Source: Oegoconia quadripuncta
Lineage: Eukaryota; Arthropoda; Insecta; Lepidoptera; Autostichidae
Direction: 5' to 3'
DNA: 64,000 bases
Assembly: GCA_949316235.1 (NCBI GenBank)
Contig: OX438758.1
Coordinates: forward strand, 6,791,731 to 6,855,730
Part shown: in pieces, positions 36,675 through 49,079 of the stretch
How the letters are laid out: every line of letters starts with the position of its first letter
Position numbering within the stretch: position 1 is the stretch's first letter
Translations under genes and position numbers: made by a program
Notes under the pieces: generated by a model
Seen by the model: only the letters and a program-made list of their open reading frames with translations
Databases searched by the model: none
What the model was told of the DNA's origin: nothing

Positions 36675-36785
36675 GGTGCGCGTGATCTTCGCATCTTCGG
36701 CTACATCGTCACTTTCCATCAGGTAAGATTGTAGCCAAACGCGAAACCAGTTTTTAATAAAAAAAAATAAAAAAAAAATTAATTG
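36675..36785 (+). repeat. SINE-like tail fragment
   Basis: 'cttcgcatcttcggctacat', 'cactttccatcaggtaaga' and 'ttgtagccaaacgcg' followed by an A-rich stretch resemble the 3' end layout of SINE family 2 but are a different sequence. Confidence 0.4.
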
Positions 36786-36840
36786 ACCCAGCCATTTATT
36801 CAAACATAAAATCTGGTAGCCCCAATACTATAATCTAAAT

Positions 36841-36956
36841 ATCATCATCATCATCAGGCCGTAAATATCCCACTGCAGGGATATAGGCCTTCCTCGTATA
36901 TGAGGGAGAATGGGGCCATAGTCCGCTCGCTGAACCAATGCGGGTTGAGGACTTAT
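36841..36956 (-). repeat. SINE family 3, 3' portion, reverse
   Basis: It starts 'atcatcatcatcatcaggcc' and holds 'atcccactgcagggatatag', 'gggccatagtccgctcgctg' and 'ccaatgcgggttgaggac'. It is the mirror orientation of 28262-28425 and abuts a family R fragment. Confidence 0.8.
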
Positions 36957-37182
36957 CTAACTAATAATAAATGCGAAAGTTTGGATCTTTGTTTGTTGCT
37001 CAATCACGGCGAAACAGATGAACGGATTTGGATGAAATTTGGTAATAGGTAGAATATACTGGATCAAAACATAGGATTATTTTCCCGATATTATTCCGAT
37101 GAAGGAAGTACTTCCCGCGGGATAAATAAATTTCCGGGATAAAATTATTCCACGCATGCGAAGCCGCGGGCGAAAGCTAGTC
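36957..37182. repeat. Retroposon fragment, family R, second opposite copy
   Basis: It contains 'aatgcgaaagtttggatctt', 'ctcaatcacggcgaaacaga', 'acggatttggatgaaatttg' and the end 'gccgcgggcgaaagctagt'. The best preserved copy of this orientation in the window. Confidence 0.8.
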
Positions 37183-37303
37183 TAAATATAATATGGAAAT
37201 CTAAATATAATGAGTTCCAAAAATGTGGAAGAATTATACTTGAAATTTATATAATTTCAGACCAATAAAAAATTAAAGCTATGTTTTTCCGAATGACGTG
37301 TAA

Positions 37304-37880
37304 TTAACCGATAACAAATCTTACCATAATTACGTACGCAAAAACGTTGCAGCGTTCAGACTACGTTCTGGACACATCCCATTAAACAAATTCGCACACC
37401 TGATGGGTAAAGCTCCATCACCAAATTGCACCGAGTGTGAAGTAGTGGAAGACGTATACCACATTTTGATGGAATGTGTCCGGAACGAGTCTTATAGACC
37501 GCAGTTACGTCAAAGCGGAGTAAATTTTGACGTAAGTTATTGCATATTTTTGATTCTTGACATTTATATTTATTATTTACATACATCCCATTAAACAAAT
37601 TCGCACACCTGATGGGTAAAGCTCCATCACCAAATTGCACCGAGTGTGAAGTAGTGGAAGACGTATACCACATTTTGATGGAATGTGTCCGGAACGAGTC
37701 TTATAGACCGCAGTTACGTCAAAGCGGAGTAAATTTTGACGTAAGTTATTGCATATTTTTGATTCTTGACATTTATATTTATTATTGTTGTATGACCAAT
37801 TTTATACTAACATAAACTAAGATTTACTAACCTAATATGGAATTTATCCGAAATAAAATATTTTGATTTTGATTTGATTG
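37304..37880 (+). pseudogene. 5'-truncated LINE end with internal perfect tandem duplication
   Basis: Translation gives 'AAFRLRSGHIPLNKFAHLMG' then 'NCTECEVVEDVYHILMEC'. The C-x2-C-x7-H-x4-C arrangement at the end of the polyprotein is characteristic of Jockey/I/R1-like non-LTR elements, downstream of the RNase H region. The 3' end reads 'gaaataaaatattttgattt', a usual LINE tail. A 209-bp unit starting 'catcccattaaac' is repeated at once (37375-37583 and 37584-37786) without visible difference. Because 209 is not a multiple of three, the second copy sits in another frame and the open frame is broken. Confidence 0.75.
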
Positions 37881-38146
37881 CAACACTGTTTTGGCCTTTC
37901 CATTATCCGATTCGGCCAAAACTCTATATAAATTATATAAGATTGGTATTAACCGTCGTAGTTAAGTTATTGCTGTTGGTCTACACGGAGCGGCATAGTC
38001 GATTCTCGACAAAGCTCCTTAAAAAAGATAAACAAAAAAAAAACTTATCATAATTGATAATTATTTTATTGCATTTAATAATAAGCAGACCCTTAAATCG
38101 CAAAAAAATAAAGCAGTCGATCACGATTGCTAACGCATATAGGTAC

Positions 38147-38325
38147 TATACTAACTTTCCGCCCGCGACTTCGTCCGCGTGGAGAATTCCATCAGAATCG
38201 TTTCAGCAAAAAAAATTGCCTATATGTTAATCCAGGTCCTAATCTGTCTACCCATCAAAAATCCGTCCAGCCGTATAGGCATAAAGAGGTTACATACATA
38301 CACACAAATTTTCGCAAAAGTTATT
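38147..38325. repeat. Retroposon fragment, related to but distinct from family R
   Basis: It starts 'actaactttccgcccgcgac' and 'ttcgtccgcgtgg', then 'gttaatccaggtcc' and 'aaatccgtccagccgta' and ends near 'cacacaaattttcgc'. The overall plan equals family R but the body differs, so it belongs to another subfamily. Confidence 0.65.
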
Positions 38326-39163
38326 TTATTTGTATCTGCCAGAATTTTAAACTAAACTATAATTTTCCACGTTTTGATATTTAAGCAAAAGAAACGGCAT
38401 AACTCTATGTACATATAAACTGGTATAGGAATTTAGGTCGACTTTTATTACCTTGTGATATAAAGTTATAATGCACGTGAAATAAAACGCCGCAATTCAC
38501 AATAACATCCATTTCCCTTCCCAAGACCGCGGTGACCCACATTCAATTTTAGCATAATTGTACTTGATCCGTCAATGCTTGACCAATCGTCCTTTACTAC
38601 CCACCCCGACCGGTCAAGTTTTTTTAATAGCTGGTGTCAAAACTGTCTAACCCTTTCAATGTTTTACTTTCACACGTTTTAAAATGTGGAATTTGACGAT
38701 GAAACGGGCGGTCACCTCGTAAAAGCTCGTTAATAAAAAAATGTATTTACGAAACGAACGGACCCTGAATAATAATGTCGTAAAAATTATATTTATCGTA
38801 AAAATATACTAAAAATCATATTTGTGGGAGCCCGAGCCCTTGTTGTGTAGTTGTAACGTATTTCGTATTCATTGCTTTATTTACTGACAAGCAAGTTTTA
38901 AAAAATAAACCGCGTATGTAATTTATTTTATTCCACAATTAATATTAATAAAAAAATATACAAAAAAAAAGTAAAAACTAAAATATAAACAGGTTTTGTT
39001 TTCACAATTAGAAAAGATTAATAGCAGTTTTGTCTGCTTTTGTAAATTGTTTTAATTTACTTATTAATATTTTAATATAAGATTTTATTTCTTGTTACAT
39101 AATGGTGGTGGAGGCCAAACACAAACTGAAATATTTTTATTTATTTACTCTGCCCTAAACCCT

Positions 39164-39200
39164 GAATATGATTATTTATAAGGTATAAATAATCATATTC
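39164..39200. repeat. Perfect 17-bp hairpin with 3-nt loop
   Basis: The left arm 39164-39180 'gaatatgattatttata' and the right arm 39184-39200 are exact reverse complements; the loop is 'agg'. It is followed by short direct repeats of 'gtcagtaaaa' and 'tcagtatttttga' at 39221-39290. Confidence 0.8.
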
Positions 39201-39345
39201 ACGTTCAAACATAGAATTTAAGTCAGTAAAAGGTCAGTATTTTTGAATCTTACAGTCAGTAAAATCAGTATTTTTGACCTTGCAATCAGTTTCGACCCGT
39301 ACAAAAGTGATCTTATTTCACAAAAAGGTTCAGTAGTACTTCTAT

Positions 39346-39435
39346 ACTGGATGAGTTTTTTTACTGTAAGGAAAAAATAGAGGATATTATGTAAGTGAAA
39401 TAGAAGGTATTGGCATAGGTAGTTTAATTTTTTTT
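39346..39435 (+). mobile_element. MITE half, same family as 60637-61066
   Basis: 'gatgagtttttttactgtaa', 'ggaaaaaatagaggatatta' and 'tgtaagtgaaatagaaggta' align with the left end of the complete element at 60637. No right end is found nearby, so only one terminus survives. Confidence 0.65.
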
Positions 39436-39829
39436 TTCTTCAAAAAACCATAAAATATAATTAAACGTTGTGACATATGACGGTTGCGTTTGTAGCATAA
39501 TTACATCATTAAATTAAATAAATTCTTGAATGCTAAAACAAAATTCCTAACACAGACAGAATTTGCCAATTTTAAAATCTAAAGTTTACAATCGGCCATA
39601 TGCGTATCGGGCTACGTACAGTGAAGGGTTTCGTAATTGGCCGTCGCAATATGCGGACTTTTAAATAATTTTCAATGGAAAGTACATTTTATAATTTTCC
39701 ACCATTACTCCTTAATTTGCAAAGACTACTTAGCTGTGATAGCTTTCCTTTTAACTTAGTTAACTATTGTTGTGAATTTTTTTACTTTATCCAAAAACAA
39801 CCGTTTCGCTGATAGGGGGGAGACACTAG

Positions 39830-40072
39830 ACTCTAACAAAACTTAGTACTTTAAAGCTCAATATTTCACAAACGGATCCTTGAATCGAAAAACTGTTCAA
39901 GATAAATAATCATTCCTACTTTACGTGTCGTTCAAAATTTTCATTTACAACTTTGTTGGCGTCATGCCAAATTATAGCTTTGTAATAGAACTAAGAGCCT
40001 CAGAGCTAAGCCCCGGACAGACAGACGGACGTGGTGAAACTATAAGGGTTCCTTGACTACGGAACCCTAAAA
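39830..40072 (+). repeat. LINE-type 3' fragment ending in an 8-bp hairpin
   Basis: 'gacagacagacggacg' and 'actataagggttccttgac' lead to 'tacggaaccctaaaa', a tail found on many insect RTE-like retroposons. The last 30 bp form a small stem (agggttcc/ggaaccct) before the A-rich end. The 5' limit is unclear. Confidence 0.55.
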
Positions 40073-40913
40073 GTCTTTACTATTATAGTGATAACTATGA
40101 CAGTTGATAAAAATCCTAGACAAGTTTATATCAGCAATATTGAGTAACATGTTTACGTTCTTATTTGCATAACTCATTCAACACTTCTGCTCAAAGAACA
40201 GTATGAATGACGTCATAAATAAGGTCATTTAAAGGTAATTAGCACATCGTGACGTTGGAGAACTGACACTCTAAACAAATTACGATGTTGAAACGTTTTT
40301 TAAAGGGTTAGGAAATAGATCCCGACCACATGGGTGGTCTGACCATACCCAAGCGATTATATCTTCGTTTTTTTTTTCTAAAGGACTGGACGTCCAGCCC
40401 CCAACTTGTATTTGGACTTGATAGACAAATGTTGCTTAAAATATTTAAACCTGCGTTACGTTTCTATCAAGAGAGCTTGGAATATCTTGAATAATATTTT
40501 TTGTATACATGAATGCTAAAGTGCGGTGAGTACGAAATTTTTTTAACGGTTATTTTAATCGTTTCTCTCCAGTATTAATTATTTGGTATATATTTTTCTG
40601 GTTCTCAGTAAGAATGAGATAAAACCTATACATATTTTTCAGGCGTCATTTATTTTGTAATTAAACTTTTTGTGAATTAGTTGTTCTGTATTTAAGGGTA
40701 AGCGATAGTGACCAGTTTGCGTCCACATTGTAATCTAGTACAAGTAAAAACTTATACGATATTTTCGGTATTTTAGTATAAAAAAAATCGAGATGGGATC
40801 TGGTTTGCGTGACTGTAGTGTATGTTATAAATGTCATTTTAATTGTTTCGACACTATCAATGCGAGTAGGTGCTAAATTTCTTTTTATACCAATAATGTT
40901 TGTTCCTCACTTA
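40073..40913. other. Non-coding stretch with a CRE-like site
   Basis: A perfect TGACGTCA occurs at 40208-40215. No exon or repeat is recognised elsewhere. Confidence 0.4.
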
Positions 40914-41437
40914 GGCCCGTTTTAATAAATCTATCTTGAGATTGAGACAATCTCAATACTATTTTTTGGATACTGTTTCAGTTCAAAGATTCTTTATTCC
41001 TCATGACAGCAGTCACTTACATGAGAAAGAGGATAATTTTATTAAGTAATAGTAGGTAACTAAATTAAATCGTTCGCACTCGCACTACACAAAATCACTA
41101 AGACCTGTAATAAGAAACCAATCTCAATACAAGTCTTGAGACTGTATCAACCGAGATGCGTCTTAAGCAGTTGACGCTATCTCAAGCTCCGTGCTAATTT
41201 ATAAACCAATCTTGAGGTCTACTCAGCTGAGATCACTTCTCAAGTAGGTATTCGCCTCAGCGGCGAATGAATGTTAGTCTTGAGTTTCGTTTATAAATAC
41301 ACGCACCTCTCAAGTGAGTACTGCTTGAGTATGCACGTGCATTTCAGGTCTCAAGTACGGTTTATTAATCAACACGTTTACTTGAGACCAGTCACAAGAC
41401 TGTTCTCAATACTGAGAATGGTTTATTAATACGGGCC
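40914..41437. mobile_element. 524-bp MITE with clustered TCTCAAG/CTTGAGA motifs
   Basis: The termini 'ggcccgttttaataaa' (left) and 'tttattaatacgggcc' (right) are inverted repeats with one mismatch, flanked by TA on both sides (40912-40913 and 41438-41439). Inside, many copies of 'ctcaag', 'cttgag', 'ctcaat' and 'attgag' occur in both orientations, forming subterminal inverted repeats. No transposase frame is present. TA target duplication would suit Tc1/mariner-like mobilisation, but because the flanks extend the palindrome the exact ends are uncertain. Confidence 0.75.
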
Positions 41438-41439
41438 TA

Positions 41440-44400
41440 AGTATCTGTTTCGCACTATCTACACAAAGCGGAATATCCAAAATTAGGGAGTAAATATTTC
41501 ACATTAATATCTATATTATACTGTTTTAATATGCAACAGATTCTCAAGCGTCAACTTAAGGTCATCTCAATCTTGAGAACTGTTTGCCTTAGACTATATT
41601 GCCTAAACAACTCAATTTGGTACACAACCACATAATTGTTGTATTTCTGAACCAATCGTATCGTAAGGCAGTCGCTTGCCTGAACTAGAGAGGTCGGGAG
41701 AAGGACATGAAATATGAGTTGAGTTCACACGAGTGGCAATCTTTTTATGAAATAAAATGTAAATGAAGTATGATGGCTAAGGGTAATGCTCTAAAAGTCA
41801 TACATAATGTCCGTTCTATTTTACCGCTACCAGCGAGCTTCGCAAGTACTTACGATAAGGTGTAGCATTGCACGGAGCAATGTCAAGCGCTCGTAAATTT
41901 AGAAAGCGCAGTGCCACTTTCTACCTGTAGCTGGTTGTTAAAGGAACTAAATAAGCACTAAAGTGCAACCCTACAGCTGTAGGTACCTATATATATGTAT
42001 TGTGTATGTAGAACAAACAATTCTTTATGCCAACTATGCTATAATTACCTCATAACTATTATGGCGATCAGAAAGCGATGCTCTTGTCCTCTGTGCAGTC
42101 AAATTGTATGAAAATCCTTACTAGAGACCCGTTTTTTGGTGGTGGTCACAGCGTGGTGGTATCAAGTTGAAATTACTATCAAATACTTAAGTCTACTATC
42201 CCTTAGAGCTGAAAAATATAAAGCATCTATTTCAACGCAATCCAAAAAAAAAACGACCATCTATGCCCCATTACTTTGACACTTTCCAATCATGAAATTT
42301 GGCAAGAAGCAAGGTCTCAGCGCGATTAAAGGAAAAAAATATGAAAATCGTTACTTTGTTGTTGTCATACAATTTTTTTTATTATAAACTTGCATTTCAA
42401 AACTTGATTCCTGGTATGGATGAACTATCTGTGCGTATATCCAACTCACACTGGCCCGGTTTTTTAATTTTGGGCGCCATTTTTCCCTTAAATGTTCAGT
42501 TGGATTCAAGTAAGATGAGCCCGCAACCTGAGTAACTAATCCAGACCAGCTGTGACCAGCTGAAGCGGACTTCTAAGTCACTACACCGATTATAATTGCC
42601 CAAATAAGTACCCATCCGCCAAATGTCGTCCAAGATGGCCTGGTGTGTAACTTTAACGCCTATGTGAAGCCTATTATCACCCTCGTAGGGTGGCTATTGA
42701 CTTGAAAACAGCATTATTATAATGTGACCCGATGTTCATCAATTTTATTAAGCTTAAATAATTTAAAATTCTATCGTGCCATTAATTGAATAAGTACTTA
42801 ATTATTGATTCAGATTCATTCAAATCAATTAAGACTTAAATACGGACTACATATAGCCTATTGTTCTTCGTTGTCATTTACAAAACTGCGCCTTATATGG
42901 TAGAACGGGTTGACTGACCACTGTACTCTACGGAACGGCTCTACGAATATTAATTTCGTTAATTTACTTAACAATAGCTACTATTACAGTTAGCAGAAAC
43001 ATCTAAATAGTCTATTTGAAAACTGGACAACAGAGAGCAATTTTTCGTGACCCCAAACATGGTCGATTTAACATGAAACGCGAATTCGTTATACAAGGAG
43101 ATTTATCTTGAGAAATAACCTGTTCGACTTATTAACATAGCACCGGCTATTGTGCATTATTCCATATATTCATGGGTAAACACACACCGGTCTTTGTGCC
43201 TATTGTTGGTGTAATACTTAGCAGCATCACCCCTCGCGGTAATCCCATCCTTTCTCTACTTTATCTCGGACAATGTCCCTCTTGGAAACAATAGCCGTAT
43301 AGATGCTGCGGGTCAGGCGTCTTAGAACGACCTTAGGTCATCGCACAATACCCTCAATCTTGTTTACTATTCGAAAACCGATGTTTTTATTAAGCTCTTT
43401 TCTTTGAAGTAGCTCATATCTGGTTTTGGATTGCCATCTACAATAGGAGACATCTCAGAACAATGTTTTAGACACAATGGTGTTTTTTGTTCTTCGACTA
43501 TTTAGCTACCGTCGTCCGTTACACGTTTATTGCTAGTATTATCGATTTTATTGTTCCCGATTTATATGGTTTCGGCTCCCGTTTCCCAAATTTGAATATT
43601 AACGACCATGGGAACGTTGGTTGCGTGTCAGATCTTGATACCAATTTTAATAGTCCGAGATTCTTGTAATTTGAAACTTTTAAAACGTTTTAGTAATTAC
43701 CAGTTTTGTTATGTTGTACAATGGTGTATGGAGTTGTAATACCCTATTTCAGAGTTTCTCTTTGTGGAGATCCTTTTGAAATCATTTCGGCGGTGAAGAT
43801 ATCTTCTGACGGCACGCTCACGTTTTTCGTTATAATATACTCGTCCAGAATGTCTTTTAAGATCTTAAGTCATTGCGATTCGTCGTGCGTGGCTCGGTAG
43901 CGCACAGGCAGCGGTCACGACCCAGCCCGAAGATTTACTTTTATGGTTGATATAAACTGAGGATGCGGTCAGCGCATGCTCAAACGCATTGTGCACCGGA
44001 TTGTTCCCTTCGAATATCATCTCGGCGAAAGTGAACGCGCAGTCACGGATACCGCATTATGCATATTGCAACCGTCATTTATCGCTAATCTCGGATTGAA
44101 ATCGTAAGTGCTTTTAAAATCTGTTTCCAGTTTCACTGCATCCAGATGTCTTCACCACGTATGATGTGTAAGTCGGTAGTCGACTGCGATTTGTAAATGA
44201 GCACTATACGCGATAGCTCAAGTGGCCGATAATGGCGGCGCTTTGATGCCCCGCAGTTGCGCCTGCGCACTTCGTTTGAACTCGCCGCCACCACCGCGGG
44301 GTGCGCTTTATTAAACATTAAGGTCCTTTATCATTCCTGCCGTATACACAGTAGTCTGCGAGATCAATGCACGTAAAAATCTGTCTGGTGGTTACATTCA

Positions 44401-47030
44401 TTAACATGGCCCTGAATCAACATTCGATAGCTAATACCTTGACTACACAATGTTAAAAATCATATTTCTCATGATGATTAACGAATTCTTGACGTCAGAA
44501 GAACAGTAGTTTAACTGGGAACATAATGTAAGTGACAGTAATAGTAGTACAAAGCCACTAATTGCATTTGATTGCAGTAATTGTAGTCGTGCTACCAGGC
44601 TTCCACAAACTCGAGAGCTCGCCTCGTAACGTATTACCTAACCACCTGCTCTAGCCCAGATAAGTCAACGTTCTTGGGTTGAACGAACTGGCTTCTCTCC
44701 CTGTCTTCCCCGCTAGGACTTGCCAGGACGTTTCATCTATAGAACGCGTTTTTATACGTGTTTTTTTATTTCCCTATCAGAGATTGTACTTTGTTTTCTA
44801 TAAAAGTAAGAAAAGATCAGTCTTCGAACACAGTTTTTCTCCTATAAACACTTTCGGCTAAAGATTTTGACATTTATTATTAATAGTTTTTCCTTTTAAA
44901 CAAAACAGGTTGATCATTGATCATCCCATACATAAGATCTTGGTAATTACAAGCACAAAATAAAAAATAAAAAACTGTGGGAACTTTGGTAACTTTGTAG
45001 CAATTTCTGAAAATTTTGTACGTGGCTCCTGAATTCTAAAACCATCTCAATTCTGAATCTCATACATGAACTCAAGCTCCCTACTTCCTTGATGCAGGCT
45101 GGTAAAAAATACTACAATACAAATGCATTATGTGAGGTCGCAGTATAATTTTAAAATGGACGTCGAGCGTTGAACTCCCGTCGTGTACTCGTACTGACTG
45201 ACTCCTCTCCAGCGCAGCTCAGTCCTGTGATGATTCTGCGATAAGTCTCACAACACAACCCGACACGTTTGGGATTCAAACTATCTTCTCATTTATAACA
45301 ATACGTTGGAAAAAAGAGCTGATGCAGAATTAAAATTACATTACTTTGATATAGTTGTTATCCTATTTTCCAATTCTATTCTACCATTTGATGGCTTAGT
45401 AAAAAGGAATGAATTTAAATCAATGCGATAAAAAAAATAGGTTTTGTTTGTAAAAGAGTACTTAATAGAAATATCAATGTAAATACCCTGTAAAATAGTA
45501 AATAACATTGCCTTACCACAGAGTTACAGCACGCAGCCGTGTTGGCCATGCAACAATGACTGTTTCACTTACTTTCACAATTGCGTACACACCCACAGGC
45601 AGTTTCTAAAGTTTCTAGTATTTCACTCTGCAGTTCTTGATGTTTATTAAAGACACATAAATCTCTGTATAGGCACATGGATTTTGTTAAAGGGTTTTCC
45701 CAAATTCCTTTGTATCGAAATAAAAGAAATCTTTCTTATTTTATTGAATTTTATTTCGATAAGTATAACTTATGCAAACGCTTTTGGTGTCAGCAAAAAA
45801 AATCACATAGAAAACGTTCTCAGGAAAATAGAAAGTTTTTTTTTATTTTTCCTTCGTTACGATTTATTTGGACGACACAGTCTAAGCTACACTAATATTT
45901 TAAACTTGACATTGGTATTACTTTCTAAAATAAACATTTGCTTATAAGCCCGGGTTCGATATCTACCTATCACCACTATCGGTAATCCCGTCAATCACTC
46001 CCCCGGGTTTGTCACGCACGCGAAACTATTTCTAAATAAACAGACACACTTTGTTGACTTTAACATTTCACTGTTAACTTTGGTTTCGTTTCACACGACT
46101 CCCAATACAGGTTCAAACAAGTATTTTGCTGTGTATTTTGGGAAACACTGTGAAACTGGATGTGAAAATCAAACAGAATTTTAAAAATAACATGTGGACA
46201 TCAAATATACAGGTTTTTGAATAAAATTGAAGTTCTAATTCGGTGGATAAATTACGAATGCAATGTTGAAACATCTAATTTACGGCATCCTGTTAGAAGA
46301 TTAAAATCTAAATAATTGCATAAAAACATTGGTCTAGACTTGTTTGAATGGCCTGTCTGTCTGTTTAATAATTCGTAGGTAGTAATTTTAGGCCGTAAAT
46401 GCTGTTGTTAGAACGAACAAAAGACTTAGAAGTTTTTGTGAGTACTTTTGGAAATAAATTCACAACGATTTTATTTGTTTCAAAGCTTGGATGTGACGTT
46501 AAAAGTCCTCGACGCACCATTCGGTATCACCACTGCTGTGCAGAGTAAATGGGTTAACTGATAAATTAACCTGTAGCCGTCATATGGCTCACTATACCGT
46601 AATGAGCTGCCGACAATAACGTTTCCTGTATGGTTTGACACATCATTGTTTGGTCTTGAAAACTTCTGATAAACGTAAACGTTGGATAACGACAATATCA
46701 TATTGTTGTTGGATTTAAAAACACTTGAAGTCTATTAGTAAATTGTGAAGAACATTAAAAAAAAGGAAAAGTAAACCGTAACTTAACCGATATCAGATAA
46801 TATTTAACAAATGTTAAGCGCTGGACACAATGCTCGCTACCTGGGTGCTTGTCACTTATTTGTTTAGGCTGCCATCTCAAAACCAGTAGCCGAGAGCCCA
46901 AACAACCTATATGTAACACACATACATATATGCGCGGGCGCAGGATTAGTTTTTGTTGCCCTTTTTATCTACGTCCAGTTTTAGTAGTGCTCTAGGGTTG
47001 CTAGACGTTACAAATCGTTTAATTTGTCGC
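41440..47030. other. Long non-coding stretch, low in recognised repeats
   Basis: I recognise none of the window's SINE or LINE families here. It contains a CRE palindrome TGACGTCA (44490-44497) and a G+C-rich patch at 44220-44310 with the palindrome-like 'gcgcctgcgcac'. A 37-bp acceptor-donor pair at 44131-44167 ('tctgtttccag'...'atgt|gtaagt') is open in one frame but too short to support. Several F/L/K-rich open frames (60-87 codons) look spurious. Confidence 0.4.
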
Positions 47031-47047
47031 TGTTAGGTACCGGTCGC

Positions 47048-47300
47048 TATAAAGCGGCTGCAACTGTATACCGAAATCGCCTTTCACTCGACCTAGATAT
47101 TTCGGAACTCGTTCGTATCACAATGCAAGTGAGCCGGTTTAGCAATCTAGTCGCGACTATTTTAACAAAGCGCTTCCTGTTCTATGCAGCTGTGTTCGGG
47201 GTTAGCAGCCCTATGAAGGGAATAAAATAAGAGGAGTGTGGTCGGCGTGCGCTAGGGCTCGGGCAGGCGGCAGGCGAGCCAACCTGTTTGGAGCGCCCGC
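47048..47300 (+). promoter_or_regulatory. Possible TATA promoter followed by a G+C-rich leader
   Basis: 'tataaag' at 47048-47054 lies in locally G+C-rich sequence ('cggtcgctataaagcggc'). An initiator-like 'tttcactcg' follows about 30 bp later, and a strongly G+C-rich block from about 47230 to 47340. No supported exon follows; a 73-codon frame at 47236 begins with GTG. All of this is inference from composition. Confidence 0.18.
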
Positions 47301-48380
47301 GCCGAGCGCCGCGCCCACGCCTCACAAATCCGCACCCGCTACGATACCCTGTATACACACCTATAGATGTATACAGACGCGCACGATCATGTTAGGACTT
47401 GTCTTCAAACGTACACGTCACAGAAGCAGAGGTTTAATAAGAATTGGTATTTTATAATTTTTCCAATTGGTGTCTGAAAGCAATGATTCCAAAATTAATT
47501 AGTCTCGCTGGATGTCGCGTGGGCATCGTCTACCACTTCGGCTGACTCACTTTCTAAATATACGGTTACTTTAATAAGCTTATTGCATGCTACTCTACCT
47601 TCACTACCATTTGGTAAGGTAATCAGAACATTTTAAATGTGTATAACAACGAGTCTTACCCGTGTCCCTATAATTTGGCCTCTCCGAACAATGGGAGGGT
47701 TCTGTCGAGTCCCATTTGGCTCTGCTCGCATTGATGCAGTAATGACGGACACGATTCTCGGGATCCTGGTTCGGTCGTGACCCGCGGCCCATTGCGTCAT
47801 TCCCACGAGCCTCCGGTCCAGTATTTGAGCATTTGTTTCCTTCTGATTGCCATGGAACCTTTGTATCGCTACAATGAAGCGGTACCTACAGTGAATACGA
47901 AAGGAAATTACACAACTTATAAGATAATTTTAGTATCTCCGGTAATGAACTTGCACCTGCGGCAGTGTGGAAATATAAACAAAACGTCCTGTTTGTCATC
48001 CCGTGATGACACGCTCCACGATTATCTATTCATGTAGCGCGTTGTGGTTTCCTGGCACTCCCGCGCAGACGGCGGGATCAAAGGCACGCGGTGACAAACA
48101 CCCCCAAAAGCGTCGCGCGCGCTTCGACACTCTTCACGCTACATAATCGGAGAATCGTGACATAAAAAAAAATAATTTGACGCAGCTAGGATCCTCCATC
48201 CTCTCGATCCTTTGCTTTACACATTTTTTGTTCTCGACTATCAAAAATTCTAGTCGTGTAATTGAGAGGCGGAACGGATGCGTGTCTGCATCGACGACGC
48301 AGCCTTGAACGCACGCCAACTGCATTAGAGCATACTATAGTTTCTTATCGAGCTGTTACTAACCTGTTTATGTCTGCAGT

Positions 48381-48587
48381 TCAAAGAAAATTCCGATGGA
48401 TAATGTAATTCCAAATAGAAGCGCCGCAAATTGCTCGCACTACCTGTTTCGGCCTTTAAAATATGTAAATGATTTAATTCTTGCAAACACGCAACCTGCC
48501 GGAGGAATTGTTCAAATATCCGACTACGGTGACGGTTGGAAGTACTCGTTCCAATATACATGTTGTGTTGTCGTAAAACGCTTTTGA
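48381..48587 (+). other. Acceptor-preceded open frame, possible exon
   Basis: A perfect branch-point word TACTAAC, then 'ctgtttatgtctgcag', precede an open frame of about 68 codons that includes an ATG at 48396 and ends TGA. The frame continues as 'MDNVIPNRSAANCSHYLFRP'. No strong donor is present, all frames in this stretch are fairly open, and no family is recognised. It could be an alternative terminal exon or chance. Confidence 0.2.
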
Positions 48588-49079
48588 GTGCACAGTAAAC
48601 GCAAGCGAATTACAGAGAGGCTGGGTCGAGCGCCCGCGCAGATATTTAGGTCGCCAGAAATAACCGCGGCACTTGGCCTGCCCGTTAAATTCAGCGCACA
48701 AACACTACCGGCATGCCAGCGAATGAAATGCACAAAAATCAATTGTACAAATAATCAAGATCTTGCCACAATTGTATTAACACATATTTCTATCAATACA
48801 AAATTTTATAAATGAAACATGTGTAAAAACGTTATCAAAGCTGTACATGTTACGCCATAGTATAAGCCTGATGGTCATAAACGATTGATAGTTGTAATGT
48901 TTTAACTACGTAGCTGTTTGCGTATCGCGGTGCGCGCACGCATGCCTCGCCACGTCGACCAAGGCCATTTTGTGTACGCATACACCCGCATGTTTACGCG
49001 AACAACAATACCCACCCGAATCAAGTACACAACGCTGCCAAAACATGCGACACTGTGCTGATAACCTACAGAAATCGGT

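Noticed and set aside
44131..44167. 37-bp exon between 'tctgtttccag' and 'atgt|gtaagt'
   Set aside because: One frame is open, but 12 codons with no bias and no branch-point word are not enough to claim an exon.
47236..47457. 73-codon frame in the G+C-rich block
   Set aside because: It begins with GTG, has no splice signals, and its Ala/Pro/Arg richness follows from base composition.
48081..48094. 14-nt match to the miR-124 core (AAGGCACGCGGTGA)
   Set aside because: The following bases leave the mature sequence at once, and neither flank holds a complementary arm that would make a pre-miRNA hairpin. Treated as coincidence.
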